DNA from: Mesostigma viride | Taxonomy: Eukaryota > Streptophyta > Mesostigmatophyceae > Mesostigmatales > Mesostigmataceae | Assembly: GCA_009746045.1 (NCBI GenBank) | Contig: RPFO01000527.1 | Location: forward strand, 1 to 59,189 | Length of the DNA stretch: 59,189 nucleotides | Reading direction: 5' to 3' | Shown: in pieces, positions 33,401 through 46,200 of the stretch | Position numbering within the stretch: position 1 is the first letter of the stretch | Layout: each line of letters begins with the position of its first letter | The notes under the pieces: generated by a model | Databases searched by the model: none | The model's input: only the letters and a program-made list of their open reading frames with translations | What the model was told of the DNA's origin: nothing | Made by a program: the position numbers and the translations under genes

Positions 33401-33754
33401 CGCACCCCACGTGACGGTGGATGGGAACCACACACGCAGGGGGAGCGCGGTGCCATGCCCCCCCGCGGTCACCTGCACCAGCACCGACGCGGTGCCACGG
33501 ACCGCGGCCGCTGTGGCGGATGCCATGCACGCGGTGGCCGTCGTGGAGAGGGTCAGCACCTCGGCATCGGCGGCCTGGGAGAAGCGGCAGGTGGCCGAGG
33601 TCGGCGCCACCGCCACGTCAGCGCGCTCCGGGTTGTTGAGCACGCGGAAGATGGTTATGCTGGCACTCGCGTTGCTGGCCCCCAGCACAGCCAGGTTGAA
33701 GAGCTCGGATGGGGACGCGTACGCGTACACGCCGACCGCGTCCTCCGGCAGTAC
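30470..33754 (-). CDS. Giant surface protein, exon with Ig/BIG-like, cohesin-like 2 and dockerin start
   Basis: 1,095 codons, phase 0 at both ends. The exon starts VLPEDAVGVYAYASPSELFN after a pyrimidine-rich acceptor. Residues ~1-330 resemble the Ig-like core of TMEM132 proteins: a VGV...ELFNLAVLG opening, then ADDTQLNRIWGLV, DVDVTPFVTVVSSNASVVAI and TSVLSLALPSG. More BIG/Ig-like beta domains follow (VWPYPPFPGM...; NGARVDVSPRAAF). Residues ~735-860 are a second cohesin-like domain (RFGFQFPPLARGDTMAVGV, LLAWQVFLEFDPDVF). Three 8-residue repeats (RDGWQLRD, RDSWQLRN, RDSWQLPA; ~30,890-30,965) precede the dockerin-like start GDANGDCEATAADILFAQKF at ~30,612. No stop or frameshift occurs. Family assignment is by eye. 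Confidence 0.85.
30890..30965 (-). repeat. In-frame 24-bp triple repeat
   Basis: CAACTGCCAGCTGTCACGAT-type units (plus-strand spelling) occur three times in tandem, encoding successive RDxWQL octapeptides between the second cohesin-like domain and the dockerin-like region. Confidence 0.9.
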
Positions 33755-36242
33755 CTGGAGTAATGGTGTGAGGGGGGGGGGGCGTCAAAGGGCCAGGTTA
33801 AGGAATGGAATGGAAACATGCCGGGGGTGGGGAGGAGGGTCAGGAGGGGCGGCAGGGACAGGGGGTAACGATGCCAAGGGCACGGCCAGCAGGCGAACAA
33901 GAGAAACAAGAGAACAAGAGAACAAGAGAACAAGAGAACAAGAGAACAAGAGAACAAGAGAACAAGAGAACAAGAGAACAAGAGAACAAGAGAACAAGAG
34001 AACAAGAGAACAAGAGAACAAGACAACAAGAGAACAAGAGAACAAGAGAACAAGAGAACAAGAGAACAAGAGAACAAGAGAACAAGAGAACAAGAGAACA
34101 AGAGAACAAGAGAACAAGAGAACAAGAGAACAAGAGAACAAGAGAACAAGAGAACAAGAGAACAAGAGAACAAGAGAACAAGAGAACAACAGGAGAACAA
34201 GAGAACAAGAGAACAAGAGAACAAGAGAACAAGAGAACAGAGAACGAGAGAACAAGAGAACAAGAGAACAAGAGAACAAGAGAACAAGAGAACAAGAGAA
34301 CAAGAGAACAAGAGAACAAGAGAACAAGAGAACAAGAGAACAAGAGAACAAGAGAACAAGAGAACAGGAGAACAAGAGAACAAGAGAACAAGGGAACAAG
34401 AGAACAAGAGAACAAGAGAACAAGAGAACAAGAGAACAAGAGAACAAGAGAACAAGAGAACAAGAGAACAAGAGAACAAGAGAACAAGAGAACAAGAGAA
34501 CAAGAGAACAAGAGAACAAGAGAACAAGAGAACAAGAGAACAGAGAACAAGAGAACAAGAGAACAGAGAACAGAGAACAAGAGAACAAGAGAACAAGAGA
34601 ACAAGAGAACAAGAGAACAAGAGAACAAGAGAACAAGAGAACAAGAGAACAAGAGAACAAGAGAACAAGAGAACAAGAGAACAAGAGAACAAGAGAACAA
34701 GAGAACAAGAGAACAAGAGAACAAGAGAACAAGAGAACAAGAGAACAAGAGAACAAGAGAACAAGAGAACAAGAGAACAAGAGAACAAGAGAACAAGAGA
34801 ACAAGAGAACAAGAGAACAAGAGAACAAGAGAACAAGAGAACAAGAGAACAAGAGAACAAGAGAACAAGAGAACAAGAGAACAAGAGAACAAGAGAACAA
34901 GAGAACAAGAGAACAAGAGAACAAGAGAACAAGAGAACAAGAGAACAAGAGAACAAGAGAACAGGAGAACAAGAGAACAAGAGAACAAGAGAACAAGAGA
35001 ACAAGAGAACAAGAGAACAAGAGAACAAGAGAACAAGAGAACAAGAGAACAAGAGAACAAGAGAACAAGAGAACAAGAGAACAAGAGAACAAGAGAACAA
35101 GAGAACAAGAGAACAAGAGAACAAGAGAACAAGAGAACAAGAGAACAAGAGAACAAGAGAACAAGAGAACAAGGGAACAAGAGAACAAGAGAACAAGAGA
35201 ACAAGAGAACAAGAGAACAAGAGAACAAGAGAACAAGAGAACAAGAGAACAAGAGAACAAGAGAACAAGAGAACAAGAGAACAAGAGAACAAGAGAACAA
35301 GAGAACAAGAGAACAAGAGAACAAGAGAACAAGAGAACAAGAGAACAGGAGAACAGAGAACAAGAGAACAAGAGAACAAGAGAACAAGAGAACAAGAGAA
35401 CAAGAGAACAAGAGAACAAGAGAACAAGAGAACAAGAGAACAAGAGAACAAGAGAACAAGAGAACAAGAGAACAAGAGAACAAGAGAACAAGAGAACAAG
35501 AGAACAAGAGAACAAAGAACAAGAGAACAAGAGAACAAGAGAACAAGAGAACAAGAGAACAAGAGAACAGAGAACGAGAACAGAGAACAGAGAACAAGAG
35601 AACAAGAGAACAAGAGAACAAGAGAACAAGAGAACAAGAGAACAAGAGAACAAGAGAACAAGAGAACAAGAGAACAAGAGAACAAGAGAACAAGAGAACA
35701 AGAGAACAAGAGAACAAGAGAACAAGAGAACAAGAGAACAAGAGAACAAGAGAACAAGAGAACAAGAGAACAAGAGAACAAGAGAACAAGAGAACAAGAG
35801 AACAAGAGAACAAGAGAACAAGAGAACAAGAGAACAAGAGAACAAGAGAACAAGAGAACAAGAGAACAAGAGAACAAGAGAACAAGAGAACAAGAGAAGA
35901 AGAGAGGGGATGCCAATTACGTGATTCATCCGTCGCTATGCTTGGCAACTGCTCACGCGACGCAGAAGCGACGCAAAACAAATGCAAGAAGCGATGCGGA
36001 AAGTGACACGAAAGGTGGCGCGCGCCGCAGACTGCTGAGATTGAGGACGGCCATGACTGACTGCGGCCATGAGAGTCACGCCCATTTCGAGCCTTGATGG
36101 GATCCATGCCTAGTCATGAGAGCCAGGGATGGCCACATGTGAGTGCGACTCGTCATGGAGCAGCCGCTTAAAGAAACAACAGTTCGCACAGCATTTCAGT
36201 ACACACGACCATGTGTCATTAGCCGTTCCCCCCCCCGCTCAC
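33755..36242 (-). other. 2,488-bp phase-0 intron
   Basis: Donor CAT|GTGAGC (exon ends 36,243) and acceptor CTCCAG|GTACTG (exon starts 33,754), with a C-rich tract before the acceptor. The join gives NLNGSLH-VLPEDAVGVY, bridging the cohesin-like domain and the Ig-like region in the order expected for a TMEM132-like protein. About 80% of the intron is the 8-bp satellite listed separately. Confidence 0.75.
33893..35898. repeat. ~2-kb satellite of the octamer AGAACAAG
   Basis: Roughly 250 tandem copies of AGAACAAG on the plus strand (CTTGTTCT in the transcript). Variants are rare: GGGAACAA, AGGAGAAC, CAACAGG, and a few 2-base losses giving AGAACAGAGAAC. Because 8 is not a multiple of 3 and the unit makes no stop, all six frames are open: NKRTREQE repeats on plus, CSLVLLFS repeats on minus. 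These are not genes. The plus strand of the array is entirely free of T. Confidence 0.97.
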
Positions 36243-39200
36243 ATGCAGGCTGCCGTTGAGGTGGTTTCCATCCCGCCCATCGTGGACGACTGCGGGCGTG
36301 TCCTCCACAAACTTGAAGTTGGCGACGTTGACCAGGTCCCGCACGAGGCACGAAAGCGCGTCCGCCCGCAGGCCCGTCGCGTTGGTCGCCCGCACACGCA
36401 AGGTGACGTATGCCATCGGGACAGAGGAGCCCGCGGTGGCACCTGCGGGCTGGCCCGGCGCAATTCCACTTGTCACCGCCGAGACGAGCCCCCTCGCCCC
36501 GTCGATCGCATCATTCACCGCCGCCGTGTTGAAACGGGCGTCCGTGTCCACGCGCGCCACCTCCAGGAGGCTGGCGTCGTAAGAGAGTTCAAATCGCCAC
36601 ACGCTCAGCTCGTACGCGCCCGTCGCCGCCGCCAGGGACACCTGGAAGGTATCCCCCGGGAAACGTGGGCTCTTGGGAAGGCTCATGACCACGCCCATGT
36701 CCGGCGGGGGCCCATACACCGGCACGCGCGTCACCGCCACGTTCAGCGCGGGCCCCCGCAGCGTGCCTTCCACGTCATTAAATCGCGCGGCGCCGCCTGG
36801 CCCGTAAAATGCGTACACAGTGATGGTTGCCAGCGCGTCGGCGGTCGGTGAGAACCACCCGGCCGGCGCACTGGTCACACAGTTGCCCAGACCGGTGGCA
36901 GCCAGGGGGGACGTGCAGGCCGAATCGAGGACCAGGCCCGGGTCTGTGGCCCCCGCGTCACTCGCCGGGCTGCGCGTGGCGTGCACGCGCACGGACAAGC
37001 CCGCCGTCAGCACCTGCCCACTCCCTACAGGGTCCCGCAGCTGGTAGCGGAGCGAGAGGGAGGATGAGTCCACGTAGACCGTGCGCGTGCGCAAGATGAC
37101 GAGGAGCTCGCCCGCTGGGGACCGCTCGGTGGTGAGAGCGGGGCCCGCCGGCGCCAGAATTACCGGGGCCGACGCGATCCCTATCGCTGTCGCCCCGCGG
37201 GCGAGGCCCATGAGCGTGCGAGGTTGGACCGGGGACCCAGGGGCTTGACTCGAGAGGAGCGCGACGTCTTGCTCAAAGGTGCCCACGCTCGCGTTGGGCT
37301 GTCTCAGCCCTCCGCCGCTGGTAACGGGGAATCCCGCGCTCCCGGGCAGTAAAGACAGCATGAGCTCGGCCGCAAATGTGAGACGCGCGCCCCCGTCATC
37401 GGGACCACCCGCCAAGCAGAGGTTGCCTGTTTGAACGGGAGGGCGCAGCAGGTGGCACACACCCTCATCGTCGGCCTCCCATCCCAAAGCGCACACGTCG
37501 CACGCATCTCCCGCATACCCCACCAAGCAGTCACACACGCCCGACGCTCGCACGCACGCGCCGCGCGCCGTGCCGCCGCATTCCGTGCCCCTCTGGGAGT
37601 GGAGCGGGCACGCCTGCCATGGATAGGGGCAGTCGGCCACGCAGCAAGAGGTCGACGGCCGCTCCCCACCCACCACCGGCAGAGCCTGCCAGGGCTCCTG
37701 CGCGCTGCTGCACAGCTCGCCCAGCTCACACACGCCGTTGCCGCACAGCGACACGGGCACGGCCGACAGAATGGTCAGAATGGATGACGTGCTGCTTTCC
37801 GCGCCGGTCGAGGCCGCACGCTCCAGCAGGCGAAGAACTTCCAGCATGTCCACGCCACCGGAGCCGGAGCCCGGCTGGCTGATGGTGAGATTCACCACGA
37901 CAACCACCTGGGAAGGACCACTGGTGCCGGGGGAAGGCGGGGACGATGGAGGCGGGGACGGCATGCCGTAAGCCAACGTGTACGGGTCAAGGAAGCTGAT
38001 CACCGCCAGCAACTCCGCAGGAAGCAGCGCCAACGATGCCAGATCCGACTGCAGGGCCGAAGCCAACAGGGCGGCGGCCGAGCCGGGGCCTTGGCCACCG
38101 TACACCAACTCCTGCATGCTCGCAAGAGGGGGCTCACCCTCCCCAGGCGCCGGCAGACGCAGCTCCAGCAACACCGAAGCACCACAGCTGGAATGCACGC
38201 CGTCGCACACCCCACAAAAGTCCAGGCTGCCGCTCGCGCAGCACACTCCGCCCGCGTCCAGCACGCCGGGCGGAGCGCACGGACGATACAGCACGTCCAC
38301 CACGGACGCAGCGCCGCCGCAGATGCCCTGGGCGTCCAGCGACGAGGGAGGCACGCAGCAATGGCCCTCGCGGTCGAGCAACGGCATGCGCAGCGCGCCC
38401 TCACTCACCATGCCCTCGCCACAGCAAAAGCCGTCCACGTCCACAACCGAGACGCAGCACTGCCCAGCGCCATCCACGCGGTCGCCCGGAGAGCACTGGG
38501 GAGGGATCTGGCAAAGCGTGCCCTGCCAGCCACCCCCGCACAAGCACACACCCAACGCGCGGTTACAGCCGCCATGGCCAGAGCACACGGGCTCCGGCTG
38601 GCCGAGGCAAAAGTCGGCGGGCGTGCAGGGTTCGGAGCTGCAGCTGTCCTCGGACACGGGCTCCACCAGGCCACACCCGGCATCGCCTGGGCCGGCCACG
38701 AACGGGAGACCGTCCTCGCCCACGCAAGAGACCGACCGCACGCGCGTGCCGCCGCCGCAGACGCTGCTGCAGCTGCCCCAAGGACCCGCCTCCCACGCCG
38801 CAAGACTGCACGCCAGCGAGTTGCACGACCTCTCTTCGGACAGCGACGCCGCAAACGCGACGCCCCCACAATACCCGTCCTCCACCACGTACAAGCCCAG
38901 GCCGACCATGTACGTGAAGCTGCCGGCGGCAGACGCCGCATCGGCAAGCGCGGTCACGCAGCGCACCTCACGACGCGAGGAGCCCGCACCCCCGCACGCG
39001 GAACTGCACGCCTCCCAGCCTCCCACCAGCCAGAAGTAGTCGCTGGAAACGCAGGCGCTGGATGCCAAGGTGCTGCAGTTGCCCGCGTCGTACTCCACGC
39101 TCACCAGCTGGGAGCTTGGGAGCAGATGCCAGCAGAAGCTCGGCAACAGAGGCAGACCGTACGTCTCCAACGTGCATTGCAAGATGCCGATCTGATCCCC

Positions 39201-39389
39201 GCCGTGCACCCCCTCTGACGGAACGCTGCACAGCTGGCTGCACCCGCTCTCGGCTGCGGCCGTCACGGCCACGTCCTCCGCACAAGGCAGCGCCTGCGCG
39301 CATGCCTGCACGCTCTCTGGCCGGCTTCCAAAGCAAAGATCATCCGCTACGATGGCTCCCTCGGTGGTTAGACAGAGCACGGAGCGGGT
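36243..39389 (-). CDS. Giant surface protein, sixth TSP1/EGF module fused to TMEM132-like and cohesin-like 1
   Basis: 1,049 codons, phase 0 at both ends. It starts TRSVLCLTTEGAIVADDLCF after GCAG at 39,393-39,390, completing a TSP1 repeat begun in the previous exon. Residues ~1-650 are the most diverged copy of the repeated module: two more TSP1 repeats (WEACSSACGG, WGSCSSVCGG), an EGF-like segment (CSGHGGCNRALGVCLC), a Cys-rich part with FCGVCDG, CGNGVCELGELC and an EGF/laminin-like CDCLVGYAGDACDVC. No Pro linker follows CHLLRPP. Residues ~650-880 resemble the TMEM132 N-terminal region (LRYQLRDPVGSGQVL...WFSPTADALATITVYAF). Residues ~885-1,030 form a cohesin-like domain (MGVVMSLPKSPRFPGDTFQV, VWRFELSYDASLLEVARV). 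The frame is intact. Confidence 0.85.
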
Positions 39390-40222
39390 CTGCATTATGT
39401 GACCATGGAGGCACCAAAGCAGGGGCAAGAGAGGCAAGCACAGGGCAATCGTGCAAGATGGCCGGGGGTTCTGGGCTGAGTAAGTGTGATTGTTAGGCAC
39501 CGTCTGTCTCCTCTTTGAATGGGCACATTTTCTATCAGGCGTATATCTACAAGCCTATATACAAGCTTAGTTGATCTAGAGTTTTCATATGCGTGAAAGG
39601 CATCCGTTAGCATGTACGCTCTCTCTGTCAAGTCGTCATTTACCAGGCGCGTAATATGGGCAAGTTTTGTGAGGCCGGTTGATACCTTTGATGTAAGATG
39701 TGGGAGCATGGGGTAGTAGCTGGGTCATTGCATGTCAACTTTACCATGTACCGGCATTCTTGCAGGTTGCCTTTTCTTGATCTCAAGAGCTGTTTGGCAA
39801 CTGCACAAGTGGGCTCTTGTGCTCACCCACTACCTGGACTAGCAAGATCATACGTGTATGGCAATGTGGCGCTCAGCGCAAGTCACAAGCCTTTGCAGTA
39901 GCCAGCAACAGCCTGTCACTTACCCAGCCAGTGAAGTTCATGTGTTGGGCATCGCCTCCATTTAACTAAGTAGGCCAGCCCGGGAGAGCCACTCAGCCTA
40001 GCTGAAAGCCCCCCTACAGCATGCTAGGATCAGACCTAAAAGCACGCGTTAGTCCTCCCCAACCTCCCCGGAGACTTGTCTTCAACTGTGTACCAGGAAT
40101 GCAACCAGCATTATAGTTCTCCAACATACCTCTAAGCTCAACTAGGCAAGCGTCAAGGCAGCCATGGCAGGACAGGTCTTTCAGCTGAGGCTATCTGACG
40201 CTTGGGAACAGCAGCCACATAC
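39390..40222 (-). other. 833-bp phase-0 intron splitting a TSP1 repeat
   Basis: Donor CAG|GTATGT (exon ends 40,223) and acceptor GCAG|ACCCGC (exon starts 39,389). Splicing joins WSDCMGPCHAPYQ to TRSVLCL, a complete TSP1 N-terminal half. It occupies the same position as the 272-bp introns but is longer and unrelated along most of its length. Confidence 0.8.
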
Positions 40223-43200
40223 CTGATAAGGCGCATGGCATGGGCCCATGCAATCAGACCATTCCGAGGTCACGAAAAATAAAATGTCCCGCGTGTCCGA
40301 TGGCGGCGGGGGTGGAGCCTGGAACGGGGGAGGGGGCAAAGGGTGGGATGGGGTTGGCGGGGGTGGTGATGGTGGGGGTGGTGCAGGTGGAGGTAGGGGT
40401 GGGGCTGGTGAAGGTGGTGGTGGTGGTGAAGGTGGAGGTGGTGGTGGGGAAGGTGGTGGTGGTGGGAAGGTGGAGGTAGGGATGGTGGGGGTGAAGGTGG
40501 AGGTGGTGGTGGTGGCGGGGAAGGTGGTGGTGGGGGGGAAGGTGGAGGTGGGGGGGGAGGTGGCGATGGTGGAGGTGGAAACAAAGGAGGCGTTGATGGA
40601 GTAATGGGGATGGGTGGTGGTGGCGGTGAAGGTGGGGGTGGGGGTGGGGCTGGTGAAGGTGGTGGTGGCGGTGAAGGTGGGGGTGGGGTGGGGGTGGTGA
40701 AGGTGGAGGTGGTGGTGAAGGTGGAGGTAGGGATGGTGGGGGTGAAGGTGGAGGTGGTGGTGGTGGCGGGGAAGGTGGTGGGGGGGGGAAGGTGGAGGTG
40801 GGAGGGGAGGTGGCGATGGTGGAGGTGGGGACAAAGGAGGCGTTGATGGAGTAATGGGGACAGGTGGGGGGGGAGGTGAAGGTGGGGTTGGGGGTGGGGC
40901 TGGTGAAGGTGGTGGTGGCGGTGAAGGTGGGGGTGGGGGGGGGGGTGGTGAAGGTGGAGGTGGTGGTGAAGGTGGAGGTAGGGATGGTGGCGGTGAAGGT
41001 GGAGGTGGTGGTAGTGGCGGGGAAGGTGGTGGTGGTGGGGAAGGTGGAGGTGGGGGGGGAGGTGGCGATGGTGGAGGTGGGGACAAAGGAGGCGTTGATG
41101 GAGTAATGGGGACAGGTGGGGGGGAGGTGAAGGTGGGGTTGGGGGTGGGGCTGGTGAAGGTGGTGGTGGCGGTGAAGGTGGAGGTGGTGGTGGGGGGTGA
41201 AGGTGGAGGTGGTGGTGAAGGTGGAGGTAGGGATGGTGGGGGTGAAGGTGGAGGTGGTGGTGGTGGCGGGGAAGGTGGTGGGGGGGGGCAGGTGGAGGTG
41301 GGGGGGAGGTGGCGATGGTGGAGGTGGGGACAAAGGAGGCGTTGATGGAGTAAAGGGGACAGGTGGGGGGGAGGTGAAGGTGGGGGTGGGGGTGGGGCTG
41401 GTGAAGGTGGTGGTGGTGGTGAAGGTGGAGGTGGTGGTGGGGAAGGTGGTGGTGGTGGGAAGGTGGAGGTAGGGATGGTGGGGGTGAAGGTGGAGGTGGT
41501 GGTGGTGGCGGGGAAGGTGGTGGTGGGGGGAAGGTGGAGGTGGGGGGGGAGGTGGCGATGGTGGAGGTGGGGACAAAGGAGGCGTTGATGGAGTAATGGG
41601 GACAGGTGGGGGGGGAGGTGAAGGTGGGGTTGGGGGTGGGGCTGGTGAAGGTGGTGGTGGTGGTGAAAGTGGAGGTGGTGGTGGTGGTGGGGAAGGTGGT
41701 GGTGGGGGGAAGGTGGAGGTGGGGGGGGAGGTGGCGATGGTGCAGGTGGGGACAAAGGAGGCGTGGCTGGAGTCATGGGGACAGGTGGTGGGGGTGGTGA
41801 AGGTGGAGGTGGTGGTGAAGGTGGAGGTGGGGGTGGGGGTGGTGAAGGTGGAGCTCGGGGTGGTGGCGGTGATGGTGGCGCTGATGGTGAAGGTGGGGGG
41901 GAGGGGGGTAATGGGAAAAGAGGGGCAGGTGGTGGGGGAGGTGATGGTGGAGGAGGGGGTGAAGGCGGAGGCGGTAATGGTGGCGTGGCAGGTTGGGGGG
42001 GCGGTGATGGTGGAGGAGGGGGTGAAGGCGGAGGCGGTAACGGTGGCGCTGATGGTGAAGGTGGGGGGGAAGAGGGGGGTAATGGGAAAAGAGGGGCAGG
42101 TGGTGGGGAGGTGATGGTGGAGGAGGGGTGAACGCAGAGGCGGTAACGGTGGCGCTGATGGTAAAGGTGGGGGGAAGAGGGGGTAACGGGAAACGGGGGG
42201 CAGGTGGTCGGGGAGGTGATGGTGGAGGAGGGGATGAAGGCGGAGGCGGTAACGGTGGCGCTGATGGGAAAGGTGGGGGGGAAGAGGGGGGTAACGGGAA
42301 ACGGGGGGCAGGTGGTCGGGGAGGTGATGGTGGAGGAGGAGGTAAAGGCGGAGGTGGTAATGGTGGCGCTGAGGGTGAGGGTGGGGGGGAAGAGGGGGGT
42401 AATGGGAAAAGAGGGGATGGTGGTCGGGGAGGTGATGGTGGAGGAGGAGGTGAAGGCGGAGGCGGTAACGGTGGCGCTGATGGTGAGGGTGGGGGGGAAG
42501 AGGGGAGTAATGGGAAAAGAGGGGCAGGTGGTCGGGGAGGTGATGGTGGAGGAGGGGGTGAAGGCGGAGGCGGTAACGGTGGCACTGATGGTAAAGGTGG
42601 GGGGGAAGAAGGGGGTAATGGGAAACGGGGGGCAGGTGGTCGGGGAGGTGATGGTGGAGGAGGAGGTGAAGGCGGAGGTGGTAATGGTGGCGCTGATGGT
42701 GAAGGTGGGGGGAGGGGTGATGGTGGAGGAGGGGGTAAAGGTAAAGGCGGTAATGGTGGCGCTGAGGGTGAAGGTGGGGGAGAAGAGGGGGTAATGGGAA
42801 AAGAGGGGCAGGTGGTGGGGGAGGTGATGGTGGAGGAGGGGGTGAAGGTGGAGGCGGTAACGGTGGCGCTGAGGGTGAAGGTGGGGGGAAGAGGGGGTAA
42901 TGGGAAAAGGGGGCAGGTGGGGGGGAGGTGATGGTGGAGGAGGGGGTGAAGGCCGAGGCGGTAATGGTGGCGCTGATGGTGAAGGTGGGGGGGAAGAGGG
43001 GGTAATGGGAAAAGAGGGGCAGGTGGTGGATGAGGTGATGGTGGAGGAGGGGGTGAAGGCGGAGGCGGTAATGGTGGCGGTGATGGTGAAGGTGGGGGGA
43101 AAGAGGGGGGTAATGGGAAAAGAGGGGATGGTGGTGGGGGCGGTGATGGTGGAGGAGGGGGTGAAGGCAGAGGCGGTAACGGTGGCGCTGATGGTGAAGG

Positions 43201-46200
43201 TGGGGGAGAAGAGGGGGTAATGGGAAAAGAGGGGCAGGTGGTGGGGGAGGTGATGGTGGAGGAGGGGGTGAAGGTGGAGGCGGTAACGTGGCGCTGAGGG
43301 TGAAGGTGGGGGGAAGAGGGGGGTAATGGGAAAAGAGGGGCAGGTGGTGGGGGAGGTGATGGTGGAGGAGGGGGTGAAGGCGGAGGCGGTAATGGTGGCG
43401 CTGATGGTGAAGGTGGGGGGAAAGAGGGGGGTAATGGGAAAAGAGGGGCAGGTGGTGGGGGAGGTGATGGTGGAGGAGGGGGTGAAGGCCGAGGCGGTAA
43501 TGGTGGCGCTGATGGTGAAGGTGGGGGGGAAGAGGGGGTAATGGGAAAAGAGGGGCAGGTGGGGGGGAGGTGATGGTGGAGGAGGGGGTGAAGGCCGAGG
43601 CGGTAATGGTGGCGCTGATGGTGAAGGTGGGGGGAAGAGGGGGGTAATGGGAAAAGAGGGGCAGGTGGGGGGGAGGTGATGGTGGAGGAGGGGGTGAAGG
43701 CCGAGGCGGTAATGGTGGCGCTGATGGTGAAGGTGGGGGGAAGAGGGGGGTAATGGGAAAAGAGGGGCAGGTGGTGGGGTGGTGATGGTGGAGGAGGGGG
43801 TGAAGGTGGAGGCGGTAACGGTGGCGCTGAGGGTGAAGGTGGGGGGAAGAGGGGGTAATGGGAAAAGAGGGGCAGGTGGTGGATGAGGTGATGGTGGAGG
43901 AGGGGGTGAAGGGGGAGGCGGTAATGGTGGCGGTGATGGTGAAGGTGGGGGGAAAGAGGGGGGTAATGGGAAAAGAGGGGCAGGTGGTGGGGGCGGTGAT
44001 GGTGGAGGAGGGGATGAAGGCAGAGGCGGTAATGGTGGCGCTGATGGTGAAGGTGGGGGGGAAGAGGGGGGTAATGGGAAAAGAGGGGCAGGCGGTGGGG
44101 GAGGTGATGGTGGAGGAGGGGATGAAGGCAGAGGCGGTAATGGTGGCGCTGATGGTGAAGGTGGGGGGGAAGAGGGGGGTAATGGGAAAAGAGGGGCAGG
44201 TGGTGGGGGAGGTGATGGTGGAGGAGGGGGTGAAGGCAGAGGCGGTAATTTTGGCGTTGATGGCAACTGGGGGGCAGATGGACTTGATGGCGGTGAGGCA
44301 GGCTGTGGAGGTGGCGGCAATAACGGGCGCGTTGGAGGTAGGTGAGGAGAATCCGGTGCTGGAGGCCGTGGTGGAGGTGAGGGAGACAAAGGCGAGGTAG
44401 GCAAAGGTGGTGGTGGAGGCGATGACGGAGGCGATGGCAAAAGGGGCACAGGTGGAGAAGGTGACGAGGGGAAGGCAGGCCGCGGTGGTGGCATTAAGGG
44501 AGGCGACGAAGGTAACAACGGGGGCGGGGGGTAGCGAGGGCTCCATGGGAAGAGGAGGTGGCGATGGCGGCAGCGGGGGCCGCAGCAGGTGGCACACACC
44601 CTCATCGCCGGCCTCCCATCCCAAAGCGCACACCTCGCACGCATCTCCCGCATACCCCACCAAGCAGTCACACACGCCCGACGCTCGCACGCACGCGCCG
44701 CGCGCCGTGCCGCCGCATTCCGTGCCCCTCTGGGAGTGGAGCGGGCACGCCTGCCATGGATAGGGGCAGTCGGCCACGCAGCAAGAGGTCGACAGCCGCT
44801 CCCCACCCACCACCGGCAGAGCCTGCCAGGGCTCCTGCGCGCTGCTGCACAGCTCGCCCAGCTCACACACGCCGTTGCCGCACAGCGACACGGGCACGGC
44901 CGACAGAATGGTCAGAATGGATGACGTGCTGCTTTCCGCGCCGGTCGAGGCCGCACGCTCCAGCAGGCGAAGAACTTCCAGCATGTCCACGCCACCGGAG
45001 CCGGAGCCCGGCTGGCTGATGGTGAGATTCACCACGACAACCACCTGGGAAGGACCACTGGTGCCGGGGGAAGGCGGGGACGATGGAGGCGGGGACGGCA
45101 TGCCGTAAGCCAACGTGTACGGGTCAAGGAAGCTGATCACCGCCAGCAACTCCGCAGGAAGCAGCGCCAACGATGCCAGATCCGACTGCAGGGCCGAAGC
45201 CAACAGGGCGGCGGCCGAGCCGGGGCCTTGGCCACCGTACACCAACTCCTGCATGCTCGCAAGAGGGGGCTCACCCTCCCCAGGCGCCGGCAGACGCAGC
45301 TCCAGCAACACAGAAGCACCACAGCTGGAATGCACGCCGTCGCACACCCCACAAAAGTCCAGGCTGCCGCTCGCGCAGCACACTCCGCCGGCGTCCAGCA
45401 CGCCGGGCGGAGCGCACGGACGATACAGCACGTCCACCACGGACGCAGCGCCACCGCAGATGCCCTGGGCGTCCAGCGACGAGGGAGGCACGCAGCAATG
45501 GCCCTCGCGGTCGAGCAACGGCATGCGCAGCGCGCCCTCACTCACCATGCCCTCGCCACAGCAAAAGCCGTCCACGTCCACAACCGAGACGCAGCACTGC
45601 CCAGCGCCATCCACGCGGTCGCCCGGAGAGCACTGGGGAGGGATCTGGCAAAGCGTGCCCTGCCAGCCACCCCCGCACAAGCACACACCCAACGCGCGGT
45701 TACAGCCGCCATGGCCAGAGCACACGGGCTCCGGCTGGCCGAGGCAAAAGTCGGCGGGCGTGCAGGGTTCGGAGCTGCAGCTGTCCTCGGACACGGGCTC
45801 CACCGGGCCACACCCGGCATCGCCTGGGCCGGCCACGAACGGGAGACCGTCCTCGCCCACGCAAGAGACCGACCGCACACGCGTGCCGCCGCCGCAGACG
45901 CTGCTGCAGCTGCCCCAAGGACCCGCCTCCCACGCCGCAAGACTGCACGCCAGCGAGTTGCACGACCTCTCTTCGGACAGCGACGCCGCGAACGCGAGCC
46001 CCCACAATACCCGTCCTCCACCACGTACAAGCCCAGGCCGACCATGTACGTGAAGCTGCCGGCGGCAGACGCCGCATCGGCAAGCGCGGTCACGCAGCGC
46101 ACCTCACGACGCGAGGAGCCCGCACCCCCGCACGCGGAACTGCACGCCTCCCAGCCTCCCACCAGCCAGAAGTACTCGCTGGAAACGCAGGCGCTAGATG

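Noticed and set aside
33893-35898. CRISPR-like regular repetition
   Set aside because: The 8-bp units are contiguous with no unique spacers, and the genome is eukaryotic.
33231-36107. Long frames of NKRTREQE repeats (plus) and CSLVLLFS repeats (minus)
   Set aside because: All six frames are open because the 8-bp unit makes no stop. The array lies between a donor and an acceptor of the minus-strand gene. The hydrophobic minus-strand text is not a membrane protein.
37978-39218. Plus-strand frames of 300-490 codons antisense to each module (also at 45,115, 47,488, 49,862, 51,997 and 54,371)
   Set aside because: They recur only because the module recurs, have no domain content, and oppose the Cys-pattern-bearing minus frame.
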